From Fructilactobacillus hinvesii (GTDB taxonomy: Bacteria > Bacillota > Bacilli > Lactobacillales > Lactobacillaceae), in the NCBI RefSeq assembly GCF_024029435.1, contig NZ_CP097118.1:1-64000 (forward strand): a stretch of DNA of 64,000 nucleotides. The letters run 5' to 3'. The notes under the pieces are model-generated. The model did not search any database and was not told the origin of the DNA. It was given only the letters and a program-made list of their open reading frames with translations. The position numbers were made by a program, and so were the translations under genes. The first letter of the stretch is position 1. Each line of letters begins with the position of its first letter. Positions 36,085 to 44,353 of the stretch are shown piece by piece.

Positions 36085-36128
36085 AAAAAGGCAGCTCCCT
36101 GTAACATCTAGGGAAAGCTGCCTTTTTT
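36085..36128. terminator. Bidirectional terminator
   Basis: Inverted repeat AAAAAGGCAGCTCCCT / AGGGAAAGCTGCCTTTTT between the small plus-strand gene and the convergent LemA gene. Confidence 0.85.
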
Positions 36129-36131
36129 CGT

Positions 36132-36716
36132 TTAATTATTCGTATTCAAATCAATCTTTGGCGCCTTTTGTGCACCCGGATCTGCCTTAAATTCATCGTA
36201 TGGCTTTAAGCCCTTCATGTTGGCAATCATGTTGCCAGGAAAGACGGCGATCTTTGTATTGTAATCCGTCACATCTTGGTTATAGGTACGCCGGGCCTGA
36301 CTAACTCGGTTTTCACTGCCCTCAATCTGGGTCATCAATTCAGACACCTGGTTAGAACTAGCTAGAGTGGGATAGTTTTCTTGAACCGCATTTAACAAAA
36401 CGTTGGTTTGCTTATCCATGTTCTGTACGGCTTGATTTTTATCCTTCAAAGTCTTGGCGTTGGCATATTGATTCCGAGAAGCCGCAATCTCGCCAAAAAT
36501 CTTTTGCTCGTTTTGCATGGAACCCTTCACCGTGTTCACCAACTGGGGCGTCAAATCCGCCCGCCGTTGCAACTGTGCCTCTAGATTCCCTTGATCCTGT
36601 TTGATCTGTTGCTGGCTCCGGACAAAGCCGTTGCTGGTGGAAATTAACCATCCACCTAAAATCACAACGATTACAGCAATAATCCCTGTAATCACGTATC
36701 CTTTTTTCAGTTTCAT
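36132..36716 (-). CDS. lemA: LemA family protein
   Basis: 194 residues. N-terminal membrane helix (about 6-27) and a long helical domain with the family blocks LEAQLQRRADLTPQLVNTVKG and NQYANAKTLKDKNQAVQ ... ENYPTLASS. FPGNMIANMKGLKPYDEF is the C-terminal signature. The start is ATG 36716, seven bases after GGAGG; a start 15 codons earlier has none. It follows the TPM gene. LemA/TPM pairs are widespread, with no settled function. Confidence 0.92.
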   Translation of the reverse strand: MKLKKGYVITGIIAVIVVILGGWLISTSNGFVRSQQQIKQDQGNLEAQLQRRADLTPQLVNTVKGSMQNEQKIFGEIAASRNQYANAKTLKDKNQAVQNMDKQTNVLLNAVQENYPTLASSNQVSELMTQIEGSENRVSQARRTYNQDVTDYNTKIAVFPGNMIANMKGLKPYDEFKADPGAQKAPKIDLNTNN

Positions 36717-36782
36717 CTTGTTCCCTCCGTGTCTAAAGTCAGCGTTCCTAGTATGGTTCATTATACCGGCTTCTTGGATCGG

Positions 36783-38303
36783 TTACCACCCACTTGAGTC
36801 GCCACCGCCACCGTCAAAACCACCGCTATCGCCACCAAAGCTCCCGCCAAAGGAGCCGCCCGAATCACCAAAGCCACCGAAATCATCGGAACCACCATCA
36901 CTGCCCCCAAAGAAGCCCCCGGTGTCCCCGTGATTATCATCGTCCCAAAACGAAGAGCCACCGTCAAAGTGATCATGGTGATTACGACCCGCTAAAAAGG
37001 AACCAACTAAGCTGGCTACAGCCGTCATCAATAACACCCGGTTAATATTTCCCCCATTATAAATCCGGTTAACCCGGTCACTACTCATCCGGTTTACGTA
37101 GTTAGCGTACGAGTCTGTGGCCCCTTTGCGTTGCATCCGTTGCTGCATCTGCGGATCGGTTTGCATGAAATTAATCAGCATGTGCCGCCGGAATTGATCA
37201 GCAATGGTGTCCTCTGCCGCAGAATAATCCGTTCCCGTTTCGATGTACTTTTGGACAGCCGGCGTTCCTAATAGAGCAACCATAAAAATCTCTGGGTCGT
37301 CCGGATAGCCCTGTTGCGCTAGATACGTCGTCGCTGCGTTACGAATCTGCTGCTCCCGCGTAGCCCGTTCCTGCTCGTACTGAGCCAGTTGTTGCTGGTA
37401 TTCGGTTACATTCATGGGCCCCTTAGTTAGCGCTGGGAATGGCACCACCCGATTAATTCCCTGTAATTTCAAATTTTCTTCGTTAAACGCCTGCCACAGC
37501 GCTTCGGCCGTTGGCTTGGTCTGTTTGGCGGTCAAATTATCCACCATTCGGTTAATTAAAACTTCGTCGTTCGTTGCCAACTGGTGTTTTTGTAGAAAGT
37601 CCAGTACCTTGCGATCGTATGATTTTCGACTCCGATGCCGCCAGTTCTTCATGGAAAAGGCTAACGCGCTGATTCCCACTAAAACCAACAACAGGGCCAC
37701 AAACATCAAGTTCTGGTTAACCTCTTTTTGATTAGCCTGATTAGTTTGCTCGCGCTCCATTCGTTGCTGCGTCTGACTCGGCGTGTAAATATCGCCCTGA
37801 TGTTGACGCAAGCGCTGTTCTACCAAATTACTGATGGTTTGCACCGCTTGATCATAATGATGCTGATGTAAGTTACTTTGAACCTGCTGATTGGTAAAAA
37901 TTTGGGAAACCGCACCGTCAGGTAAGGCTCCCTGTAACCCGGTTCCCACTTCAAGTCGGGCTTCGTGCTGGCCCGGTTTGACGTTTAAGACCAATAACAC
38001 CCCGTTATGCCAACCCGGACGTCCTAATCCCAGTTTTCGGGCTTGGTCAATTGCATAGTCGTCGATATCTTGGTTTCCAGGTAACCCACTTTTCGTAATC
38101 ACCGCATACTGGGGCTTCCCTTTAATCTTGCTCAGCTGATTGTAATTCAAATCAGAAACGCTTTGTAAAGTTTCATCCGACAAGACGCCGGCATCATCTT
38201 TAACAAAGCTGTTCTGGTGATCGGCAGCGTGAACTCCATTGACCATTAATAATAGCCCCAGTCCGACCGCTACTAACCACATCCAAAAGTGTTTCTTCCT
38301 CAT
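36783..38303 (-). CDS. TPM domain protein with Gly-rich C-terminus
   Basis: 506 residues. A signal peptide or N-terminal anchor, then a TPM domain (about 30-170; FVKDDAGVLSDETLQSVSDLN, GWHNGVLLVLNVKPGQHEARLEVGTGLQGALPD), a membrane helix near 195-215, a cytoplasmic helical region, a second helix near 415-430, and a tail of GGSF/GGFDGGG-type repeats rich in Gly, Asp, Ser and Phe ending in SSGW. This is the YgcG-like architecture usually found with LemA. Likely membrane/envelope role; mechanism unknown. Confidence 0.9.
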   Translation of the reverse strand: MRKKHFWMWLVAVGLGLLLMVNGVHAADHQNSFVKDDAGVLSDETLQSVSDLNYNQLSKIKGKPQYAVITKSGLPGNQDIDDYAIDQARKLGLGRPGWHNGVLLVLNVKPGQHEARLEVGTGLQGALPDGAVSQIFTNQQVQSNLHQHHYDQAVQTISNLVEQRLRQHQGDIYTPSQTQQRMEREQTNQANQKEVNQNLMFVALLLVLVGISALAFSMKNWRHRSRKSYDRKVLDFLQKHQLATNDEVLINRMVDNLTAKQTKPTAEALWQAFNEENLKLQGINRVVPFPALTKGPMNVTEYQQQLAQYEQERATREQQIRNAATTYLAQQGYPDDPEIFMVALLGTPAVQKYIETGTDYSAAEDTIADQFRRHMLINFMQTDPQMQQRMQRKGATDSYANYVNRMSSDRVNRIYNGGNINRVLLMTAVASLVGSFLAGRNHHDHFDGGSSFWDDDNHGDTGGFFGGSDGGSDDFGGFGDSGGSFGGSFGGDSGGFDGGGGDSSGW

Positions 38304-38464
38304 TAAAAATCAGCCTCAATTCTGTGTGTTCTTTCCATAGCGCTATTTTCTTATAGTCCACCGTCCCTGTCAATTGCCATTGCTCTGGCTTTAAGTCGTT
38401 TGCAGACCTGTCACCCATTGATTTCCGTATAATGGAAATACTACCAATGAAAGTGAGGAGGACC

Positions 38465-39325
38465 ATGGATTCAACCATCTTAACCACGTTAGCATTTCAA
38501 ACTGGTAAACTTGCCCTCTTTTTAATTGTCATTCTGATTGCCTGGCCCTTGTTAGTCGGCTGGCTGACGGCTCATTTAGCTCGTTTTGTCCAGCGCACCC
38601 TCGTCACTAATTTTAGCGAACGCGCGCAGTACTGGGCCGGTGGGCTGGGCGTCATCATTCATGAACTTGGCCATCTTGTTTTTGCGCTCCTGTTCATGCA
38701 CCGCATTAGCTCGTTTAAACTGCTCAATCTTTCAGAAAATCACGATGGTTCGTTGGGTAGTGTTTCTTCTAATTATAATCCGCGCAACTGGTATCAAGCG
38801 GTCGGAAACTTCTTCATCGGCCTTGCTCCCATGTTCAGTGGCATTTTCGTTTTAGACTTACTCATCCAGTTACTGTGTCATCCAGATTATCAACCAGTGG
38901 GGGCTCCAGAATTCATTAATCAGCAACAACCTTTGCTAGACTACGCGCAGTTTGCCTGGCAAACCACATTGACCTGGTTAGACGAAACTGGGCAAGCTTT
39001 TCTTACCAGTGCTTGGTGGCGCCAGCTGTTGTTATTGGTACTAATTGGCACAATTAGTACGACTGCCTTTAGCCTTTCAACTGCTGACCTAAAGAGTTCC
39101 TGGCAGGGGGCTAAGGTTTATCTAATTTTAGTCATCGTATTCAGCATCGTGATAACAGTCATTAAACTAATCAGACCTGACTTTGGCCAATCATTAGACC
39201 AATTTGTGTTACTAACCGCCGTGGTTTGGTTGGTGCTGCTAATTTTAATCTACATCTGTCTGTTAATTAGCTGGATTGAATTAATGGCAATTTCCCTGGT
39301 GTTACGCTTCGTTCATCTAAAATAA
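38465..39325 (+). CDS. M50-like membrane metalloprotease
   Basis: 286 residues. Several membrane helices. A zinc-protease motif HELGH lies at about residue 63, next to a hydrophobic segment, as in M50 site-2-type proteases. An NF-x(n)-G block (AVGNFFIGLAPMFSG) follows; a second-site Asp motif is not clear. The start is ATG 38465, behind AGGAGG; an ATG 11 codons earlier has no site. Substrate unknown. Confidence 0.7.
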   Translation: MDSTILTTLAFQTGKLALFLIVILIAWPLLVGWLTAHLARFVQRTLVTNFSERAQYWAGGLGVIIHELGHLVFALLFMHRISSFKLLNLSENHDGSLGSVSSNYNPRNWYQAVGNFFIGLAPMFSGIFVLDLLIQLLCHPDYQPVGAPEFINQQQPLLDYAQFAWQTTLTWLDETGQAFLTSAWWRQLLLLVLIGTISTTAFSLSTADLKSSWQGAKVYLILVIVFSIVITVIKLIRPDFGQSLDQFVLLTAVVWLVLLILIYICLLISWIELMAISLVLRFVHLK

Positions 39326-39339
39326 TTGAATTAAAAAAA

Positions 39340-39360
39340 GCAAGCTCAATTCGAGTTTGC
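39340..39360 (-). terminator. Terminator of the NAD(P)-binding protein gene
   Basis: Stem GCAAGCTC/GAGTTTGC with one wobble and a T run on the minus strand (39332-39339). Confidence 0.7.
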
Positions 39361-39393
39361 CTTTGCTTATTTTGGGATTCATTAACAATCAGA

Positions 39394-40047
39394 TTACCCA
39401 TTAATTACCGTGAAGCGAGTCTGGAAATGATGTGGCTGTAACAGCTCCTGTATCACAACATGGGCCATTGTGTGGGCAGTAGTTTCAGAAACTTGCTGAT
39501 CATTGAACAGTAAGTAATCGGTTCCTTGAAGGACCTCAGCTGCTGTTTGACCCGGGATAAAGTTTAATCCCGGCGATACACCAAACCAGTTCACATTCTT
39601 CACGTTTTGCAAAAATTCAAGTTCATACAACTGATTTTCTGGAACCGCCCGCCATGATTTGGTCGTTGGATCGGCCTTAATGTCATCATAGGCGAGCCGC
39701 TGTTTGCTTTGATCAGTGTACAAACTCCCAGCGCCTAGGATAAAACCGAGTCGTTTTTCACTATTTCTAAACAACGCAATTAATTTCGTGGCTAAATCCA
39801 CGTGTAAATAAGCGTGCTCGGGTGCCGTAGCAAACGCATCAATCACAACGTCCACATCGTTAAAATCAGCTGCTTTTAAGGCAAAAGCATCTTTCGTTAA
39901 AGTTTCAATTTCAGGAAATTTTGCTTGTAGCTCTGTTAATTTTTGAGAATTACGGGCATTCGCAACCACTTGGAGGTCATTTGAGACTGCTTCAGCAACT
40001 AAGGCCGTTCCGGTCATCCCTGTAGCACCGATAATCATAATTTTCAT
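39394..40047 (-). CDS. NAD(P)-binding Rossmann-fold oxidoreductase (NmrA/YwnB-like)
   Basis: 217 residues. N-terminal dinucleotide-binding motif IIGATGMTGTALV, then an alternating beta/alpha pattern. A short-chain dehydrogenase-like active-site YxxxK is not obvious, which fits the NmrA-like or atypical SDR group. AAGGAG precedes ATG 40047. Substrate unknown. Confidence 0.9.
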   Translation of the reverse strand: MKIMIIGATGMTGTALVAEAVSNDLQVVANARNSQKLTELQAKFPEIETLTKDAFALKAADFNDVDVVIDAFATAPEHAYLHVDLATKLIALFRNSEKRLGFILGAGSLYTDQSKQRLAYDDIKADPTTKSWRAVPENQLYELEFLQNVKNVNWFGVSPGLNFIPGQTAAEVLQGTDYLLFNDQQVSETTAHTMAHVVIQELLQPHHFQTRFTVING

Positions 40048-40097
40048 CTAGCGAGCTCCTTCCCCTTGATTAATTTAAATCCTCATTTTTTAGTTAC

Positions 40098-40310
40098 TTA
40101 GAAAAATAAGTCATACAGGACAACTAAAGTAAGATACGTTAAAAAATATGCGATTATAATGTGACTAATCACTAACCAAACCAGCCGAAAGCCTGTCGTA
40201 TCATGAAAACTGTACCGATGGTACTTGATTATATAATACAACCGCCTAACGTCTCGATATAATCCTGCCCAGCTAATCGCAAAACATGTTAGTAAGCCTA
40301 AATATTTCAT
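40098..40310 (-). CDS. Possible small two-helix membrane protein
   Basis: 70 residues, with hydrophobic segments at about 1-15 and 42-68 and a basic, Tyr-rich middle. There is no ribosome binding site before ATG 40310, and an in-frame stop lies three codons upstream, so the start cannot be moved. It could be spurious, but the composition is protein-like. Confidence 0.35.
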   Translation of the reverse strand: MKYLGLLTCFAISWAGLYRDVRRLYYIIKYHRYSFHDTTGFRLVWLVISHIIIAYFLTYLTLVVLYDLFF

Positions 40311-40524
40311 GATGTGTCAATCATAAACTCATCAGCATTAATTAGCTACCAAAAGAACTGAATCAGCATGCTTTTCTAGAAAAGATAGCTTTAAAAAAGA
40401 GGCGAATCAATAATATAGTGCAATAAAATAGCAAAGAACTAAGAAAATCATTAAAGATTACTTATCCTCTTCATTACGATAACTAAGCTCAAATATAAAA
40501 GTAATAATAATTATCTGAAAACAT

Positions 40525-40560
40525 AAAAAGTTGTGATTCATTTTTGAATCACAACTTTTT
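40525..40560. terminator. Terminator at the trailer end of the CRISPR array
   Basis: Near-perfect inverted repeat AAAAAGTTGTGATTCA / TGAATCACAACTTTTT with a four-base loop, 29 bases past the last repeat. It would end the pre-crRNA transcript. Confidence 0.8.
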
Positions 40561-40588
40561 CTTTAGAAGATATTTTTCTAGCTGTAAT

Positions 40589-42274
40589 ACTTTTAATCTC
40601 ATTGAAATGACATACTTCTAAAACATTCGGAAGATAAACAACTTTTACAAAATAGTTCTTAATCTCATTGAAATGACATACTTCTAAAACGAGTGGCAGT
40701 GTCGAGAAACTTTCCGAAGAGTTCTTAATCTCATTGAAATGACATACTTCTAAAACAATAAAAAAGGAGGAAGCAACATGGATAGAGTTCTTAATCTCAT
40801 TGAAATGACATACTTCTAAAACACGTTCATTACATTGTCGGCACCGCTAACGGTTCTTAATCTCATTGAAATGACATACTTCTAAAACAACGCCTAAGCG
40901 AATCATGAAAGAACTTGAGTTCTTAATCTCATTGAAATGACATACTTCTAAAACAGCGAACCTGCTGGTTGGTCCCATTGTTATGTTCTTAATCTCATTG
41001 AAATGACATACTTCTAAAACAACAACACGTGTCTAGCTTTGGCAGCAATAGTTCTTAATCTCATTGAAATGACATACTTCTAAAACAACACCCGAGCGGA
41101 AGAAACCGCCCGTAAAGTTCTTAATCTCATTGAAATGACATACTTCTAAAACCCAACGGTAAACCAGTACAATAATCTACCCGTTCTTAATCTCATTGAA
41201 ATGACATACTTCTAAAACACACCATTATCTTTCTTTCCTCTTTAGGAGGTTCTTAATCTCATTGAAATGACATACTTCTAAAACGTACCGACGTTCTTCG
41301 TCCGCTTTGCTGTCGTTCTTAATCTCATTGAAATGACATACTTCTAAAACCCAACAGTGAGGATGCTTTAACAGCAGTTAGTTCTTAATCTCATTGAAAT
41401 GACATACTTCTAAAACGCCGGCACTTGAATTACGGAAGTGAAATTCGTTCTTAATCTCATTGAAATGACATACTTCTAAAACAGAAACGCGTCACGTGAT
41501 GGCTGAAACCGCGTTCTTAATCTCATTGAAATGACATACTTCTAAAACGTCGTGTTCTGAATCGTCCGCAGCTTTCATGTTCTTAATCTCATTGAAATGA
41601 CATACTTCTAAAACATCAGGGTGATTTAGGACGGCAACGCCGTTGTTCTTAATCTCATTGAAATGACATACTTCTAAAACAAAACCATTTTTTACCCTTT
41701 GGGACGATGGGTTCTTAATCTCATTGAAATGACATACTTCTAAAACGAAGAATATGATATTGATGCACGCGCCCACGTTCTTAATCTCATTGAAATGACA
41801 TACTTCTAAAACCAAGGTGCTTTACTTAAACAGTAAAGAAAAGTTCTTAATCTCATTGAAATGACATACTTCTAAAACTAGGTTTGTTGATTTTATCCCC
41901 AATATGTTGTTCTTAATCTCATTGAAATGACATACTTCTAAAACTAATGATAGCTTTAATAAGACCTCAACATAGTTCTTAATCTCATTGAAATGACATA
42001 CTTCTAAAACGGCAAGTGTTGACGAATACGACTACTATTTGTTCTTAATCTCATTGAAATGACATACTTCTAAAACTGCCGGCCGCTAGTATGAGCCATC
42101 TCATGCGTTCTTAATCTCATTGAAATGACATACTTCTAAAACCCTCGACCAGGATTTAACTCCGGAAGCCGCGTTCTTAATCTCATTGAAATGACATACT
42201 TCTAAAACTTTCTATTTTATATTATTCCTTTAGCTATGGTTCTTAATCTCATTGAAATGACATACTTCTAAAAC
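40589..42274 (-). CRISPR. Type II-A CRISPR array: 26 repeats, 25 spacers
   Basis: 36-base repeats, all on the 66-base period, with every spacer exactly 30 bases. In the transcribed (minus) orientation the repeat starts GTTTTAGAAG and ends GATTAAGAAC, the type II-A signature. The leader-proximal repeat is 42239-42274 and the oldest, degenerate one is 40589-40624 (first four plus-strand bases ACTT instead of GTTC). All internal repeats read as identical. All 25 spacers differ. Adjacent to csn2. Confidence 0.99.
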
Positions 42275-42294
42275 CGTCTGTAATAATTCACCAA

Positions 42295-42960
42295 CTAGCG
42301 TTCAAAAATGACAAAATCCTTATCAATGCTGTAATAACGGCATTCTTCCAGCAATTGGGAGTATGGTTGCCAGGAAAAATCTAATAGTAAGACATGTAAT
42401 TCCAACTGTTTAATCAACCTAAATATCTGAATTTGATGTTCTTCATCTAAATAATTGAATAAATCATTAAGAACAACTAACTTTCTAAAATTAAATTTAT
42501 GATATAAGTTAAGAACTTCCTTAATTATATCATATGGCGAAGATAATGAATTATCTAAAAAGCTGACTCCACAGTATTTATACTGTTTTCTTAAGTCCCA
42601 TTCTTCATCTACAGCTAAGGGAAAATCTTCTAAATAAATTGAATTCAGAAAAATGCTTTTTACCTCTCGATCCAATTGATATAACCGTTGTCGTTCATTT
42701 TCATTTAGATTATCTATAATTTCCTTTTCAAATTTTGACTTGAAGGATTGAAATAGATCTGGATTGGTAACAACATTACCCAAGAAATCCAGTCCATTAT
42801 TAAGTTCTATTTTTTCATCGTTTTCACTTAAAACTAAATTATCATTCCTTTGAAACCCCATGATTAAATTGGAATAAAAAGATTGGTTGTTAGTTCTAAT
42901 AATGGTTGGAATCCCTGCTTCAATTTTAAAGGCATCGTACGGATACAAAGTAAGTTTCAT
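42295..42960 (-). CDS. csn2: Type II-A adaptation protein Csn2
   Basis: 221 residues, the length of the shorter Csn2 type. Forms a ring on DNA ends and assists spacer acquisition with Cas1-Cas2 and Cas9. It begins MKLTLYPYDAFKIEAGIPTIIRTNN and has the helical middle of the family. The start overlaps cas2 by four bases (ATGA). The stop lies 20 bases from the first repeat. Confidence 0.9.
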   Translation of the reverse strand: MKLTLYPYDAFKIEAGIPTIIRTNNQSFYSNLIMGFQRNDNLVLSENDEKIELNNGLDFLGNVVTNPDLFQSFKSKFEKEIIDNLNENERQRLYQLDREVKSIFLNSIYLEDFPLAVDEEWDLRKQYKYCGVSFLDNSLSSPYDIIKEVLNLYHKFNFRKLVVLNDLFNYLDEEHQIQIFRLIKQLELHVLLLDFSWQPYSQLLEECRYYSIDKDFVIFER

Positions 42961-43277
42961 ATTACCACCGTCCGATCCGAGGTATTTCGTACATCATCCT
43001 TTTGATCTCCAACCAAGAAATGCATACTGTTATACTGCTTTTCCGTCACAGTGAGTGTTTGAATCAATCCTCGCGGTGGCAAAAAGGTTTTAATTCGATT
43101 TTCCGTAAACTGCGCTGATTGTTTTGTAACACAAACCCGCGCGTACACAGAATACTGAATCATTAAAAAACCTTCATTAATTAATTCTTTGCGAAATTGA
43201 CGGTAATTCCGTCTATCTTCACTTGTATCTATCGGTAAATCAAACATTACGATTAAGCGCATAATCCGATATCTCAT
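42957..43277 (-). CDS. cas2: CRISPR-associated endonuclease Cas2
   Basis: 106 residues. Ferredoxin-like fold with the first-strand LIVMFDLPIDT carrying the conserved Asp. MRYRIMRLIVMFDLP matches the N-terminus of type II-A Cas2 proteins, which supports the ATG at 43277 even though the ribosome binding site (AGGAG) is adjacent to it. It overlaps cas1 by 38 bases. Structural partner of Cas1 in the integrase. Confidence 0.93.
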   Translation of the reverse strand: MRYRIMRLIVMFDLPIDTSEDRRNYRQFRKELINEGFLMIQYSVYARVCVTKQSAQFTENRIKTFLPPRGLIQTLTVTEKQYNSMHFLVGDQKDDVRNTSDRTVVI

Positions 43278-44145
43278 CTCCTAATTCCACCTCAACTTTA
43301 GCTGTCTCCCGTTCCCCATTTAAATAACCAATACAATTATTAACGTGCGTCCGCAGTGCATTTTTCAAAATAGTATTTTTTCCGTTGAACTTTAACTCCA
43401 AGTTTAATAAATCGATTAACTTAATTTTAACTTCCGGTGTTAGTGCTTCAATTGATTGTTCACTTACCCACCAATCAATAATGGGACGAAATGGTTCCAT
43501 TAAATCGGATCCCAAATTAAATTGATTTTCATCGTTGTGATGATGAATCCCTAATTGGGTCAAACAACCAGTAGCCACAATGTTCCGATTAATAAATGAC
43601 AATAAAATCGAGTAACCATAGTTTAAAGCTGCGTTAGCTGGTTGAAAGTTACGCCGTTCAAAACCAGTTTCAAACAATAACGGGAAATATTTCCGCGCGA
43701 CAACTGCTTCACGATTGCTTACGTCATTGACCTCAATTTTACGAAACTCATAATCTAATTCGCTGGTATCAATTTGTTGCTTTTGCAGTACTGTAATTTG
43801 CATCTGAATCTTCGCAGTTACTAACCAAGTCCAGAGCATCTCTTTTCGTACATCATCCCAATTAAATTGTTGTTCCAATAATGAAACACTTCGATTATTT
43901 GGTAAATAATCAACGGTTTCACAAACTGGTTCCCCCGTATCATCCGAAAAAATAACTTTAACGGCCGCCCGAGCCAATTCACTAACTGCTCGAGCAGTAA
44001 TCACTGCTTGAGTTGTACTAATCAAAAGAACTTCAATATCATCAATTGGGATCTCATTGATATTTTGATTTGTCTGCACAATGATTCTTCGTCCCGAATA
44101 AGAAATTTTAGAATGTTGCGTGACTACAACACTTCTCCACCCCAT
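43240..44145 (-). CDS. cas1: CRISPR-associated integrase Cas1 (type II-A)
   Basis: 301 residues. The metal-dependent integrase that inserts new spacers. The N-terminal beta domain (MGWRSVVVTQHSKISYSGRRIIVQ) is typical of type II Cas1, and NAALNYGYSILLSFINR with QLGIHHHNDENQFNLGSDLMEPFRPIIDWWV carries catalytic residues. The start is ATG 44145 with AAGGAGG seven bases upstream. The frame open further upstream translates the tracrRNA anti-repeat and is not coding. Confidence 0.95.
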   Translation of the reverse strand: MGWRSVVVTQHSKISYSGRRIIVQTNQNINEIPIDDIEVLLISTTQAVITARAVSELARAAVKVIFSDDTGEPVCETVDYLPNNRSVSLLEQQFNWDDVRKEMLWTWLVTAKIQMQITVLQKQQIDTSELDYEFRKIEVNDVSNREAVVARKYFPLLFETGFERRNFQPANAALNYGYSILLSFINRNIVATGCLTQLGIHHHNDENQFNLGSDLMEPFRPIIDWWVSEQSIEALTPEVKIKLIDLLNLELKFNGKNTILKNALRTHVNNCIGYLNGERETAKVEVELGDEISDYALNRNV

Positions 44146-44157
44146 CTGTTTCCCTCC

Positions 44158-44186
44158 TTGACTTTTATTAGAAAAGTCGTTATATT
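44158..44186 (+). promoter_or_regulatory. tracrRNA promoter
   Basis: -35 TTGACT at 44158-44163, 17-base spacer, -10 TATATT at 44181-44186. A seven-base inverted repeat GACTTTT/AAAAGTC lies at 44160-44178 across the -35 and spacer. The promoter begins immediately beside the cas1 ribosome binding site, which is on the other strand. Confidence 0.8.
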
Positions 44187-44192
44187 TATTTT

Positions 44193-44341
44193 GTTGGTTG
44201 GGATGCCAACGATTTTTAATCTCATTGAAATGACATACTGAGTTAAAATCAAACAATGCCTCTGGCGGAGTTTATCCTTGTGAGCCCTTAAGGGCCGTAC
44301 ATAGAACGAAGGGACACTATCATCTGATAGCGTCCCTTTTT
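44193..44341 (+). ncRNA. tracrRNA
   Basis: About 149 bases, transcribed opposite to the cas genes. In order: a 5' hairpin GTTGG/CCAAC (44193-44210); an anti-repeat whose 24 bases at 44216-44239 are identical to the plus-strand repeat, then GAGTTAAAAT; a nexus with GCC-TCT-GGC; a GCCC-TTAA-GGGC hairpin (44284-44295); and a terminator AAGGGAC...GTCCCTT with T run (44309-44341). Pairing with GTTTTAGAAGTATG leaves a bulge like that of S. pyogenes. The exact 5' end is inferred from the promoter. Confidence 0.9.
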
Positions 44342-44353
44342 GTTACTTAAGTT

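Noticed and set aside
40561..40588. CRISPR leader at the left end of the array
   Set aside because: The left terminal repeat is degenerate and followed by a terminator, and the repeat orientation GTTTTAGA points to transcription from the csn2 side.
41492..41815. A 107-codon frame with repeated LEVCHFNEIKN units
   Set aside because: It is the translation of CRISPR repeats, not a repeat protein.
44146..44256. N-terminal extension of cas1 by 37 codons
   Set aside because: It translates the tracrRNA anti-repeat, and the ATG at 44145 has an ideal ribosome binding site.
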